Assembly: GCA_905160935.1 (NCBI GenBank)
Contig: CAJHZI010000414.1
Span: forward strand, 1,913,501 to 1,977,500
Direction of reading: 5' to 3'
Source: Enchytraeus crypticus
Taxonomy: Eukaryota > Annelida > Clitellata > Enchytraeida > Enchytraeidae
DNA: 64,000 nt
Shown here: positions 13,124 through 52,112 of the stretch, piece by piece
How the letters are laid out: every line of letters starts with the position of its first letter
Position numbering within the stretch: the stretch's first letter is position 1
Translations under genes and position numbers: made by a program
Notes under the pieces: model-generated
Seen by the model: only the letters and a program-made list of their open reading frames with translations
Database searches by the model: none
What the model was told of the DNA's origin: nothing

Positions 13124-13171
13124 TTCATTTAAATACAACGATCACGTTTCATTTAAATACAACGATCACGT
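13124..13171. repeat. 24-bp perfect tandem duplication
   Basis: TTCATTTAAATACAACGATC plus ACGT is present twice back to back, and each unit ends in CACGT. Confidence 0.9.
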
Positions 13172-13859
13172 GTAATACAATACTATAAATACGTGTTTGA
13201 GTGTGTATATATTGCACTATAGAAACATGTGCTTCGGTACTGCATGTTTATATAAAACACGTGTTTTCATATTAGCAGGACCAGAAAAGAATCCGATCGT
13301 CCAAATATTTACATGTATATTCATCTGAACCTGAGCACATCATGGACTCATTGAAAGCTTCTCGATGAGGTAATATATCAATTCAAAGACTGGAGACATC
13401 AAAGCAAAACCAAACAAAGGAGGGAAAATATTTTAAAAGCATAATAAAACTAAAAATAAAAATAACTGACATAGCGTTAGAAAGATACTTAAAGCAAATA
13501 AAAAGACGACGCATTTGTAATAGGTAAATATAGAAATAAATACAAAATAAAGAAATATCTAACTTGTAACCAGACTAAATAAATAAATTATTAATTAATT
13601 AAAATATTTGCACTTCGACTTAGGGAGAGAATCGTGATTCATGACAACACTGATCGGGAATTATGTACCTCAATTTCTTAAGTTTAGTCAGATTTGCCAC
13701 GAGATTTTATTGGGTCCGCGTGTTCTACAGATATACCCGTGAATTGATATCAGAAAGAGAAAACTTGTATTTACTAGAGAGAACTTAGAGTTGTGAATAA
13801 TTAATAGAAACAGATAATAATTATGTGCCTGTATTAATTATCGCTAGATATATACAATT

Positions 13860-14060
13860 GCCATTATACAGCCATACTTTTCCCAAACTATAGCCTACAT
13901 CCTACATATGGTATGGATAAGGCATAGACTTTGTGAAGGGATTAACTTGTTGATCTAAGGAGTGCTCTTATGGAGCGAGAAAACATACTTTGAGTATGAA
14001 TATGTACCTTGAACCTGCCACGTGGCAGTGCACTGAAGAGAGAGAGAGAGAGAGTTATAT
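13860..14060 (+). mobile_element. SINE family S1, 3' part with (GA)n tail
   Basis: Contains TTTTCCCAAACTATAGCC, GAAGGGATTAACTTGTTGAT, ACCTTGAACCTGCCACGTGG, then GCAGTGCACTGAAG and a pure (GA)n run to 14055. The stem-loop CTGCC-ACGT-GGCAG is intact. Confidence 0.75.
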
Positions 14061-14084
14061 ATGCAATTGAGTAATAAGTCTACC

Positions 14085-14345
14085 GTTAACTGCACGCGCG
14101 TAAGAGGCGACAAAAGCACAAGCTGAGGAAGGTAACGATAAACCACCTCAGAAGGCATATTTTTCCCAAGCTACAGGCTACTTAAGGTTTTGTTTAGGCA
14201 TTGCCATATATGAAGGGATTAAAATGAACTACATGTATATACTTGTTGAACTGTAGAGTGCTATATAAGAAGCGTGAAAGCAGATTCGAGAGTATGAATA
14301 TGTACCATGGTCCTGCCGCTTGGCAGAACACTAGATAGAGATACA
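14085..14345 (+). mobile_element. SINE family S1, nearly complete copy
   Basis: It follows the previous copy head to tail. Head ACTGCACGCGCGTAAGAGGC, middle AAACCACCTCAGAAGGC and ATATGAAGGGATTAA, end GTCCTGCCGCTTGGCAGAAC followed by a short decayed purine tail. Confidence 0.75.
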
Positions 14346-14349
14346 CCAA

Positions 14350-15055
14350 TTATTAATTAGATATCGATTATTCACTAAAATCTTTAAGTCAATTATTTTA
14401 TAGTATGGAGAACTGAGGTAACATAAAAATCATTTAGATCTAGAATATATTATTATAATGTTAATTTGAAACGGATGACTTTTTAAATTAATTTGTTTTA
14501 ATTGATTATCAACTAAATACATTTTCGCATCTATGGACAATAAAGAACAAATAAACTGAACAACAATTTATTAACTATAAACATGTAAAATTCATGAATG
14601 TCAAAATGAATGTAGATTATCTTTGACATTCTTGCGCAATATTAATTGTTATAATGATTGACGCTACAATAACCACTGCTACATATTATTGCGTCATAGG
14701 AGATCATCGTAATCTTAAAAATAGACAAGCAGCATCAAGGTTACAAATTGAGAAATGTGGATTGTTGGAAATTAATAGCAGTAACTAATTAGACTAGGAA
14801 TTCCAGCACCATTAGTTAAATATAGCTATCATTTGAAGGTCAATACTAGAAATAGTGCAATATTTTGACTGTTAGAGATTATTGTGACTATAGAGATAAC
14901 TCCATTCCCCTTATGAAAATAAATTAGGTTACAGTAACCAATTGTAAATATAATTATACATTATACATGTAAGCATAATAAGCCTAATTAACGAAAAGAT
15001 TTAACCTTGAAATTATGTGGCATTAATTCTGAAACTCTGACTGTGGCATACTATA
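14350..15055. other. Intergenic, nothing recognised
   Basis: AT-rich with no open frame of note and no repeat core I recognise. Confidence 0.35.
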
Positions 15056-15060
15056 TAAAT

Positions 15061-15225
15061 CTCTCTCTCTCTCTCTCTCTTAGTGCACTGCCTATTGGCA
15101 GGTTCAATGTATCCACTCATCTGTATCTTCCGTTTTCCTATTCATATCCACATAAGATCGGATCCCCAAATCATCTATAACATTCCTTTTGATTTACCAC
15201 TATTCTTGGGGGATTCTGCTTAAGA
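15061..15225 (-). mobile_element. LINE 3' end, minus strand, with (CT)n tail
   Basis: Reading the minus strand: DDLGIRSYVDMNRKTEDTDE, a W-I-H-stop end, then the stem-loop CTGCC-AATA-GGCAG, TGCACTAAG and (AG)n. This is the RT C-terminus of the same LINE group as at the window start. It shares a CAAGAATAGTGG-type 5' part with the copy at 23.1 kb. Confidence 0.7.
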
Positions 15226-15884
15226 CGAGGTGGATCCCCTGTGCCTTCCTAAGCTTCGACTAACATTTACTGGGCAGGGACCTCATTCCTTGAGAAAACA
15301 TCCTATTGGCTCAAATAAAAATATATAAATATATCATAAAAATATAAAATATATATACGGTATATAGTAAATTTATACATATAAGTAAATAAAATAAAAA
15401 AATTATATATACATTATTCAGTAAAATTTTATACACATATATATAAATATAAGTATATGCATATTATACATATATAGTACTATATATAAGGTTATTATTA
15501 AATCCGCGCTGATCAAATCATGCGTCATCAAAAGGCAAAGATTTGACCCACTATTAACCACGGATCGGAAGGAGGAAATAAAGAAAACTAACAGAAAGGA
15601 ACAAAGCAATGAAACTCTGTAACACGTGCCATATGACATGCGCGTGTGACCGTACATACAAAACATCAACATTTTTAATTTCTAAGCATCTATGGCTAAA
15701 CCTGTGATCATTTGTTTAAAATTAAAACTCTTGTGAAAATTCCGAAACACGTAAGCTATTGCATCAAAGTAAAATCTAACTTATACAATTAATTATTGTC
15801 CATAACATGTTTGCACTGACTGATAAAATCCCAGAGGCCTTCATAAAGCGCAAGTGGATCAGTTTTTGTGTCCATAATAACTTC

Positions 15885-16205
15885 GTATTTAGCGGTAGCG
15901 GATTAATAATATCCAATCCCTATCGGGAGATTACCTAGTCGAGCCTCGACGTTCATTTTTCTCGATCGAGAAGTGGAGATAATCTGTAAATTATTAACTA
16001 TGGATGGATATACCTCGCACTCCCCGCTCCTGCTTTTGGATGGTTCTGGACTCGTGGGTCACCTGACCCCGGTAACCCTCTTGTTCTCGTGAAATATCGT
16101 TCGGTCGTGACGCTGAACCCTTTTTATCGCCAGGGGGCGACTGAGGTTCTCTGCTTGATCACAGTCCATCGATCAGATCGTGGAGAATTGATGGGCTAGA
16201 AACTT
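15885..16205. other. GC-rich island, function unknown
   Basis: About 320 bases clearly GC-richer than the flanks. It holds a perfect inverted nuclear-receptor-like site GGGTCA-CC-TGACCC (16056-16069) and short open frames on both strands (about 30-36 codons). No splice-bounded exon with known protein similarity is visible. It could be a regulatory element, a lone exon or an old insertion. Confidence 0.4.
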
Positions 16206-16209
16206 TAAC

Positions 16210-17790
16210 TTCAGTCATATCAGAAGCTGGATATGACCTTATGAGCAATAGTTTATTTAAATGTGTTTAAAATAACAGCATAAAAATTGTTAGCAATGCA
16301 AAATTTCGCAGATTCTATAAAACATTTCCGCACGGTTTCTGTTGCGAAATGGTTGATTCTTTAAGTATATTGATTGAGTAGTTTGACGAACTATAGTAGG
16401 AGATTCTTCTTCGTTAGATGTAGGAAGGTTAACTATCTGCCAATATAACATCCATGGATCAGTTGATGCGGATATATGATCGGCAGTCGATTAGAATCTT
16501 CAGCTTTCATTGTTTCACACGGTGGAATTATGTGAAAAAATATACAAAAGTTCCGTACACATCTTCGTAGTTATTTATTAAAACTATCAGATAAACATGA
16601 TAGCAAAGCTAACATTCCCGATATAAATTTATATCGAAAAATATCAAGACCCAATAAATAAATGACGTTCGAGTAGGCCTTGAGATCGAATCTCAGCTAA
16701 TTCACTTCTGATATTATTCGTGTAGAATACTATTCAAATAAGTAAACGATAATGAACTTAATACCTTTATTTAGTTGTAATCATCTAACATTTTGTGTAA
16801 ATTGAAGAGTTAAAGGAATAAAATAGAGATGGACGGCATGACATTCAATGCCCTCGGAAAAGTTGAAATGTACAAAGAAATCAGGCAGAAACAAAATCTT
16901 ACCAAGAAATAAGATCCACCTGGTTGCACTCAGCTAGTCTCAAATATTTATGCAGATCAAAGAGAAAAACTACGGAAAGGTTAATATTATGTTAATGTAT
17001 ATGCACACTAAATGAAAGAAAATTAATAAATTATAGAATTTCGCTTTATCCTAATTTCCTCCTTTATTTTTGCAGTCTCAAAGATTCACATAAAAATCTG
17101 AAAGATTCAAAAATCTTGAAGACGGTCAACGTAAAAAATTAAAAAAAAATTAAAATATTATTGTCTGAACTGAACAAATAATATTCGTAGTTCAGTCTTG
17201 TATTCTTCTAAAATACAACGATTGCATATAAATTAATCTTTTTTCTTAATATATAAACATTTAGATCAAACTTTTACTAGAAATACTATGTGTATAAGTC
17301 ACAAATACACATCTATTGCACAGTTTCAGACAGTTTCAAGACGGCATCCTTAGAAGCAAGAATTAAAACTAAGAAAAGGCGAAAGACACTCTATTTAAAA
17401 TTTAATCAATTACGCTTAAGTAAACTAATACAATGATATCATAGTTCGAATAATCTGTATAGTAATAGATTACTCACTTTTTATTGGTTTATGATAACAC
17501 AAAATGATAACATCTATATATTATCAATTATTTTACATCTGAATAGGCCTGTAATATCTATTCTTAACGACATTAGTTATTTATTTGTCTTCCCAGCACT
17601 GCTGAGAAAAGTACAACCATTATTACCCAGAATCTGTCAAAATACTGTTACACATAATAACCTAAATATATAAATGAACTGCAGAAATAATTCAGACTGG
17701 ACTAAGTTTTGCCTCACTAGGAAATAACAGAGCAATAGACAAACTGAGATTAACGAAAAGGGATGAATTTAGGCAAATAATAAACAGTAG
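16210..17790. other. Intergenic, nothing recognised
   Basis: No supported gene or repeat. The short frame at 17491-17673 looks like chance. Confidence 0.35.
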
Positions 17791-17791
17791 A

Positions 17792-18160
17792 TTATGTCAC
17801 AGAAATCCACATTTGCCTGGAATTCCAGCAAATAATAAAAGCAGAAGAAATCACAGAATTCCACATTCGCCTAATTTCCAGCACATTTAGCGTAGATTTA
17901 GAGACTCGAATGGATCGTAAATTTACTATCGGTTTTGTTTCGACAAATGTCCAGAAAAGCATTCCATCTCTGCCAACTCTGGCTGTCATTTTCCCTACCG
18001 ATCGGCTTCGCGCTTGGCTGCATTGAGACACTGACTCTAAATCTAAAAATGCTCGCTTAGCCCACCGCCCGTCCAATGCTACCTCCCGGAATAATCCGGC
18101 TTTATTCGTGACTCTAACCTCGTATCCGTGCCGTTTCCAGGCCAGTACAACAGAGACCAA
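17792..18160 (-). other. 122-codon open frame, unrecognised
   Basis: An uninterrupted minus-strand frame in a patch GC-richer than its surroundings. The part encoding the C-terminus includes a 54-base direct duplication (17798 and 17852), giving a repeated 18-residue unit with the MWNS/MWIS pattern. I recognise no domain. The 5' end runs into a SINE S1 head (18140 onwards), which argues against a standard start codon there. It could be a retroelement fragment, an exon or chance. Confidence 0.2.
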
Positions 18161-18245
18161 CCGTGAACTGCGTGTGTGGTAAGAGGTGACTTGAGAGTTG
18201 GAGAAGGAAATGGCAAACCACCCCAGAAGTTAAATTTTAAGACAA
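18140..18245 (+). mobile_element. SINE family S1 head
   Basis: GTGAACTGCGTGTGTGGTAA, GAGGTGAC and AAATGGCAAACCACCCCAGA match the heads of other S1 copies. The 3' half is missing and a small hairpin follows. Confidence 0.6.
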
Positions 18246-18249
18246 TAAT

Positions 18250-18290
18250 GGCTAGCCTAAAACTTGACAATGCCAAGTTTTAGGCTAGCC
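18250..18290. repeat. Perfect 17-bp inverted repeat
   Basis: GGCTAGCCTAAAACTTG, a seven-base loop (ACAATGC), then its exact complement (18274-18290). It sits exactly where the S1 SINE breaks off. Confidence 0.9.
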
Positions 18291-18959
18291 AATAGTAGTT
18301 TAGTAGAGTAGTAGTGGTAGTTTCTGAGCCAAAATTAATAATGATTACGGCAAATTTAAAATGAAACTTGATTACTTTAAGTAAAACCATTATTCTAAGA
18401 GTAAAATTGTATTAACTTAAGCTAAGTCAATAAATAATTTTTATATTCTAAGTGCAATACTTTTGTTTAACAGGATTTGAAAATAGTGTTATTTTATGAC
18501 ATTTCTCAACATTTATCTATTGTGGAAGTATTAAGAAAATCAACAAATCGTTGACCGAATCCACGGAAATGAAAATGATCAATTAGTTATCTATATATAA
18601 TCTAAGAATTAAATACTCATATAAATAGTATTTAAAAATTTCATGGAATTGTTTTTATCTCGTATTTAACAGCAATAATTGTACTCTATTATTTTAAATC
18701 CGTAACGAAAAATTTCCTTGCCAATCACTAAATTAAAAACACAGCACGCAGATTTAGAGTTGACTGTATAGCACAATTGATAAATTAAATTGTTGATATA
18801 GATGAAAAGAGAGTAAATTATTTAATTTCTCTCATGTTCTTTTATTAGTTAAATTAATTATTAATTTATACAAATGATTATATTCATATTTAGATGTATT
18901 TGTATTTAAACTATAGGTAGACCTACAGTTTAATTTTAATTTCCAATTATCATGACCGG

Positions 18960-19215
18960 GAGGGCAACTGAAGAATACACTAAACGTAAACAGCACGTGA
19001 CGTAACAGGAGACAGGGCAAGAACTAAGGAAGGTAATGCAGAAAACACCTCAGAAGCCATATTATTCTCAAGCTATAGACTTCATGTGTGTATAAATCAT
19101 ATCATTTTGCGATTGGATTAACTGGTTAATCCATTGAGTGCTCTTTAAGCAGCGTGCAAAATACAGTGAATATGTATATGTGCCTTGGACCATCCACTTG
19201 GCAGATCACTAGCGA
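18960..19215 (+). mobile_element. SINE family S1, nearly complete
   Basis: Contains AAGGTAATGCAG, AAACACCTCAGAAGCCATAT, TCAAGCTATAG, GGATTAACTGGTTAATCC and CCTTGGACCATCCACTTGGC with a decayed tail. It is degraded but in full order. Confidence 0.7.
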
Positions 19216-19219
19216 GATA

Positions 19220-19960
19220 TTTTAATTAAATTATATGATTAGAGATGAAACTTATAATTACTTTTTGCTTTCTTGCCCAAGAGAATTACGTTAAAAAATT
19301 TATCCAAGGTCAAATAAAAAGCATTTGGCAAGAATACATCAAAACACCTTAAGTAATACATGAAATAAGGCTTTAGCAGGTTTAATTCACTGAATAAATA
19401 GTCAAAATTTAGTTCGCCCTATATATAACAAAATATCTAAGTCTAAATATCTATATATTTCTCGTAAAAAATGGAAATTCATAATTCTCATCTAAATGGT
19501 GTTTAATTTGATGGAATGAATAAAGCCCAGTCATCTTGAAGATCTGTGAAATATTTGAACCTTATCGATGAGGAACCAGTATTTATAAACGTTTCTTTCA
19601 AACCTTCTTAGCAGTTTAATTTTAGAGAGCTAGGTAAATTGTTTTAGTATCATGGCATAATATTTGCATTTCTATGTTCCCTGACTTACTTGTTGCTTTT
19701 CACTTTGACTTAATTTTTCACATGCTTGTTAAACATGATACATTTCATATAAGATTATAGCTGGAAAGGATTCTTTGGATGATATTAATTAATCAATCAA
19801 TTATTTAACATAAGTTTCATCATTTGACGTATACACCACGGTCGACACAAACAATATTTCATTTTCCAATGATCCAATTCGTACAGGACTAATATATAAA
19901 TAGCAAATACCAAATAAAGGTAAGCTTAACATCTTCTATAGTAACAAAATGACCTGTCAG
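19220..19960. other. Intergenic, nothing recognised
   Basis: No feature I can support. AT-rich. Confidence 0.35.
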
Positions 19961-19964
19961 ATAA

Positions 19965-20045
19965 GATCGAGGATTTATCAAACAAACAACCTCTTGCTTA
20001 TCATGCAAGCGTGCTATCAAGTCTGCTACCAGCCAATATAATATA
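19965..20045 (-). mobile_element. tRNA-head SINE, family S4
   Basis: Minus strand reads TTGGCTGGTAGCAGACTTGA, TAGCACGCTTGC and ATGATAAGCAAGAGG. The same head pattern is at 27665 and 28505. A 79-codon frame over this stretch (19889-20128) is just this SINE read through and not a gene. Confidence 0.6.
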
Positions 20046-20074
20046 AAAGCTGATAACAAGGTAATTGGTAATTG

Positions 20075-20118
20075 GTAGCTAAGGTTAACGTCAGTTTCCA
20101 CACTCGAAAGCGATGTCA
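20075..20118 (-). mobile_element. SINE family S2, 3' domain only
   Basis: The minus strand carries GACATCGCTTTCGAGTG and GGAAACTGACGTTAACC. It is 5'-truncated and sits immediately downstream of the membrane-protein relic at 20125. Confidence 0.65.
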
Positions 20119-20124
20119 GCGATG

Positions 20125-20390
20125 TCATGTTATTTTATTGCTTTTAAGCGATGTTTTTATACTAACACAAATTAGAGTGCTACTATCATCCGTGACCGCA
20201 GTGAGTACTATCGAGACAAATCCAAGCTTATTAACTAAAAGATGGCCCAAAACGGTTCTACTTCCAAAATTCAGAAAACCAGTCCAAAGATACCAGTAAA
20301 ACATAAACGACACATAAAACACTGCAAGACTTAATGCGCTAAAAATAAAACGCCTATTAGAGTTGTATGGTCTATAGAAAATCCGTGATT
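20125..20390 (-). pseudogene. Multi-membrane-span protein exon-like fragment (copy A)
   Basis: An open minus-strand frame runs from a possible acceptor (TTTTCTATAG, near 20390) to a stop at 20125. It encodes hydrophobic segments RRFIFSALSLAVFYVSFMFY, then WTGFLNFG, and later VSIVLTAV and DDSSTLICV. The WTGFL[ND]FG motif and the D[DN]xSxxICV end recur in the minus-strand copy at 62700-63094. A 29-base block (20264-20292) matches 62910-62938 at 27 positions. Two SINE fragments follow directly downstream. The family is not one I recognise. It could be a decayed exon of a duplicated gene or part of an undescribed repeat. Confidence 0.4.
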
Positions 20391-20404
20391 CTCTCCCAAA
20401 TCAC

Positions 20405-23095
20405 TACCATTATATGACCGCTGGGCTTCCACTTCATACCTTAAGACGGGCGATTTAATTAGCGACTTTCATTGGTTGCCCATCGGCAGAATGTTTTAAA
20501 AATTCAAGTAATTTTCTCTCCCAGAACGACTCAAAGAGTTCCTTATGTTCGTGAATTACTCAAGTTTTCTTAAATTCGCAAATTAGACAACTTGTCGACA
20601 TACACGAATATGTGCAATTTAATTTATATAGCTTAAGGATAATTTCTATAATTTCTGGCCAGAAGTTCTTAATTCAGATATTAAAAGAAAACAGATTCTA
20701 TAGCTGTCAAAGAAAATACGCAAAAAATATATTTCATTTTGCAGTAAATGCCACCGGGTGAAATACCATGAATATAGTTGAATTATAAAGAAATTTACGC
20801 TTTAGGTTATAACTACAGTGAATTAAAAGCAATTATTCTATTCTGAATAGATTTATTAGGAGCTTTTCAGTTATTTGTGAGTTATTTGTAAATTACTTTT
20901 CAGTAATTTATGGTTTTAATTTTTGTCAATAGACATAATTCATCAAAGTTTGCTAATAGCAATGGTTTAAGTATTAATTTTGCAAAATAGGAATTATTCT
21001 TCAAAGATTAGGAATCAAATCTCAATAGTTTATTGTTCCTTATTATTTGAGTTTTGACATGATGTCGGCGAAATTAAGAGAGTTTGCAGTATTTTATTAT
21101 AAAAAGTAATTAAAGTTTCCATTCCTTAATGTATTCCTCTTAAAGTTACTTTCCAATAAATATCATATTTTTTAGTATCAAAAAAATATTGCTGCTTTTC
21201 TGACTCCAAGGAAAACACAAAGCATACTTAATAGTCAAACTTTCATATCTTACAGTCATCAACACGCAAAGATTCTAATATATAATTTAATCAAAACGAC
21301 AATATAATTACAATACCAACACCTATTGCCTACCACCCCAAACTTCGCGAATTTTGGTGAAAGTAAAAATTAAAAATACTAAAGAGATATTTTAGCGATT
21401 TGACGTTGTCTCGGCAGGTTTTACTTTAGTCAGGTTCAAATAGCACACACATTGAAACTACCCCTTTTATCACACAGCTTCCATAGTATAATGGTGGCTC
21501 AGTAGTATAACAATGATTTCCCTGACATCATCTTATAACGAAGAAATGACCGTTAAAGCTTTTATCACTAAAAGTATTAAGCAGCATTAGTCTTACTACT
21601 CTATAGGCGATCAGAAGCATAAACCGAACAGTCGTGCAAGAGATAAGTGAATTTTCACTGAATTCTCTGCGTTGCCTCATCGAAACATCGACGGTCCATT
21701 ATTCATTTCCTAATACCAATAAACCCTCCACCACCCGTCCAAACCTTTCCAAACGGTTGCAATTCCCGGTCCCAAGGGATCGGTGAAAATCGTCAGCGGT
21801 GGAAGAAAATGGCTCGTTAGCACCGTGAGAAATAGCGAGTAGGGTTAGAGATCCAAGCGGGTTCAAGTGGTCAGTGCTAAAGACCAGATAAGTTTCTCAA
21901 AATGTCTGGATTCATGTAATTAAGTAATCACTTAATAAACATAATAAACTTACATTCTATACATTCTAACATTGCATTCTAACGTTACATTCCACCTTAA
22001 TAAACTTAGTCATGAAGTATATTTATAAAGCTTGGGTCCATGTAAAATGCAACAGTATGCGTAAATGGTCAATCGTGATTCAAATATCTTAGTGGTAAAC
22101 CTATTTAAGGGATGGACTATAGGCCAAAATGGTAGAAAAAGATTAAAACTCAACTACATTTAGACTTATTTCTGTATTACGATTCAATCGTGAAAGACAG
22201 CATTACTGCAATTTATTGCATGTTTTGATTTCTCCTATTTTAGTCGATTAACTGTTGTATCTTTCCTATTATATATTGTGTGATTTAGGTTATTGACATA
22301 TTTCGCCTCAAACTACATGTACAATGTACGCTATGCTCTATTCTTGTATTCCTATATACATATACATATTCATTTTTAAATCGTACAAAATCGCTGTAAC
22401 AAATCATCTCAAATCTCTTTGTGTTTCTATAATTCTTATCGTATAATTGTTTCTTCGAATTATGTTCGAAATGATGACATTAGGCGTCAAATAAAGTGAA
22501 TTATATGACTTCAATTTCACTATACATGCTCGTTTAGAATAGTATATGTACGTAGTTATACTATTTGCATATCAGGCGCAGCTATATCAAGATTTTTATG
22601 AATTACTCGAAAATAACTCCTTATGAAATTATTGATAATACTTGAAAAATTAGTTACCTTGCTACAAAACGAAACTTTACCAGACTGAGGAACGACTGTC
22701 TTATGAATTATTCATAACACATTTCGGATAAGCTTTGATGGATGAAGCATATTTTGTGTCACATTTTCCAAGACAAATTATAGCGCAATGCTCTGAACTT
22801 TGAGAGAGGATTTTTGAAGCAAACCTCAATAACAGAAGTCAAAACTGCAGAGGCTGGAAATAAGAAGAGAGTGACATGCATGGTTTAACTACACAAAAAT
22901 ACTTCGGGAAGGCTATCTATAAAAATTACCGTAGATATGTATACATGTATATCTATTTTATGGATTTCTGCTGACTCAAGGAGATTCGCGATTTTTATTA
23001 TTTTAGAGAGACGAACCTGCAACAAAAGCCGAAAGAAAACAAAGGAAAACTATCTTAACGAAGGCTTTCATTTTTGCTAAATAGGCCTTCGAATA
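20405..23095. other. Intergenic, one SINE S3 relic, otherwise nothing
   Basis: At 21515-21575 the plus strand carries TTCCCTGACATCATC, then GAAGAAATGACCGTTAAAGC, which matches the family S3/S2 terminal domain. I see no gene in the rest. A mildly GC-richer patch at 21660-21880 has no coding signature. Confidence 0.4.
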
Positions 23096-23097
23096 TC

Positions 23098-23260
23098 TCT
23101 TAGTGCACAGCCTACAGGGAAGTCCATGGTATATGACTCCACTCTTCTCTCTCTTCCGCTTTCCTATTAATATCCAATCCACATACGCGTGAATCTTTAA
23201 ATTATCTATAACTTTCCTTTTGATATACCATTATTCTTGGGGGATTCTGCTTGTAATAGG
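23098..23260 (-). mobile_element. LINE 3' end, minus strand
   Basis: CTCTTAGTGCAC, a decayed stem-loop and CCATGGTATATGACTCCACT, then the complement of the RT C-terminus (CCACATACGCGTG, AATCTTTAAATTATC). It shares the extra segment ACCATTATTCTTGGGGGATT with the copy at 15.2 kb, so the two form a subfamily. Confidence 0.7.
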
Positions 23261-23401
23261 TAAAGTAAAATTCAGATTTCACAATATAACACTTTATTCT
23301 GATTTAGTGCGTCTGCATTATGATACGGGGATTTTCTTCAGTTATTAATTCAACTTATTTATATCTGAACTTACTTATCTTACTTATTTGCTTATATCCG
23401 A

Positions 23402-23407
<6 letters not shown>

Positions 23408-23438
<31 letters not shown>

Positions 23439-23486
23439 TTATTTATTTATATATATATGCATTTATATATATATATATATAGGCAT

Positions 23487-23518
<32 letters not shown>

Positions 23519-23537
23519 ATATATACATAAATATATT

Positions 23538-23576
<39 letters not shown>
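23408..23576. repeat. (TA)n followed by (GA)n compound microsatellite
   Basis: A long TA run with a TTTA block, then a pure GA run from about 23540. It yields only false Tyr/Ile and Arg/Glu open frames. Confidence 0.95.
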
Positions 23577-23577
<1 letters not shown>

Positions 23578-23599
23578 AATAGAGTAAGTGCATTATAAA

Positions 23600-24470
23600 G
23601 CTGAGGATGTAATCGTCACATGCGCCATTTTTGAATTATTGCTTTTCTTTATATTGAACAGTTAAATTACTTTACTAGTGAATTATACTGATCATAGCTT
23701 ATAAATGGGAAGTCGTCTAGAAAAATAGTGCGAAAATTGTTTGTTTACGCCCGTAACCACATTATTTGTTCATCTTTAGATTTCTGTATTTTGTTTCTAC
23801 CGTATTATTTATTATAAAGTTCTTCGGATTATTCTATACGACGCTCAACTTTGCATAACTTTTCGATCAGAAATCCGATAGACGTCAAAAAGAAGATCGA
23901 CAGTAAAATAGATAAACTGCTCAGTATTGGCTGAATCCACGAAGGAGAATTTTAATTGGATGACGACGACATAGGTCGCCATATTTGAAGGCTAACATTT
24001 TCTATAAAAATACTAATTGAAGTAAAGTAACATTCAGATTTAAATAAATATGACTCAATATTATACTTTTCGTTTGTTGAAAATGAATATCAATTTATTT
24101 AATGCTAAGTTACATTTTATTCAATATAAAGAATTCACGTTTTTTAACGCTTTATGATTTCCGTTAATTAGCAATTCATCTGAGAGTAACTTAACAAGAA
24201 AAAATGATTGTTTAAATCAAGGCTTTCGTCACATCTTCTAAGACGCAGGGTTATTTGAAGTTACCCGGTATGAAGGCAAGACAAACTTCTCACTAATAAA
24301 CCTCCTAGGTGACGAAATGTGCTCTAAACTAGAACTTTTTCATTGACATAGAGTTAACTATTAATAAAACTATAATAATTATTATTAATAATTCTAAATA
24401 ATTATTAAAACATAAAAGTTGTTAAAGTTAATTAACATCTTAAATTATCTATCGAATTTGTTCCAGTCGA
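23600..24470. other. Intergenic, beyond the 3' end of the protocadherin
   Basis: No feature supported here. Confidence 0.35.
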
Positions 24471-24522
24471 AATATCTTCCGCGCAGCTCATGCGGAGTGT
24501 GCACGATACATCGGCTTGTAGA

Positions 24523-24528
24523 TTTATT
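24523..24528 (-). promoter_or_regulatory. Candidate polyadenylation signal AATAAA
   Basis: A canonical hexamer on the minus strand, 127 bases after the proposed protocadherin stop and within a GC-rich block. The motif is common in AT-rich DNA, so support comes mainly from position. Confidence 0.4.
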
Positions 24529-24654
24529 GCCCCAACTGTCGGCCGCCGGTCCAGGAAACAAATCACATGCCGGTCCCCTCCCCTTAACGCCGTCCCTTCC
24601 TCCCTTCCGTGACGCTCGGAATCAATCGACAGGATCGAACAAATTTAATATCCT

Positions 24655-52053
<27,399 letters not shown>

Positions 52054-52105
52054 TGCAGATGTTTCACGTCACTATTAAACTGCGATTGTTTAGAGTCGAC
52101 TATTC

Positions 52106-52112
52106 ATTTATA
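52106..52112 (-). promoter_or_regulatory. Candidate TATA box of the protocadherin gene
   Basis: TATAAAT on the minus strand, 53 bases upstream of the ATG. This would allow a start site near 52080 and a very short 5' UTR. The region is moderately AT-rich, so chance occurrence is possible, and an upstream non-coding exon cannot be excluded. Confidence 0.3.

Noticed and set aside
16000..16090. Short peptide starting MDGYTSHSPLLLLDGSG
   Set aside because: Only about 30 codons, no family match and no splice support; kept only as part of the GC-rich island.
19889..20128. 79-codon minus frame apparently continuing the 20-kb membrane protein
   Set aside because: Explained by SINE S2 and S4 fragments read through; the membrane-like stretch is the tRNA head translated.
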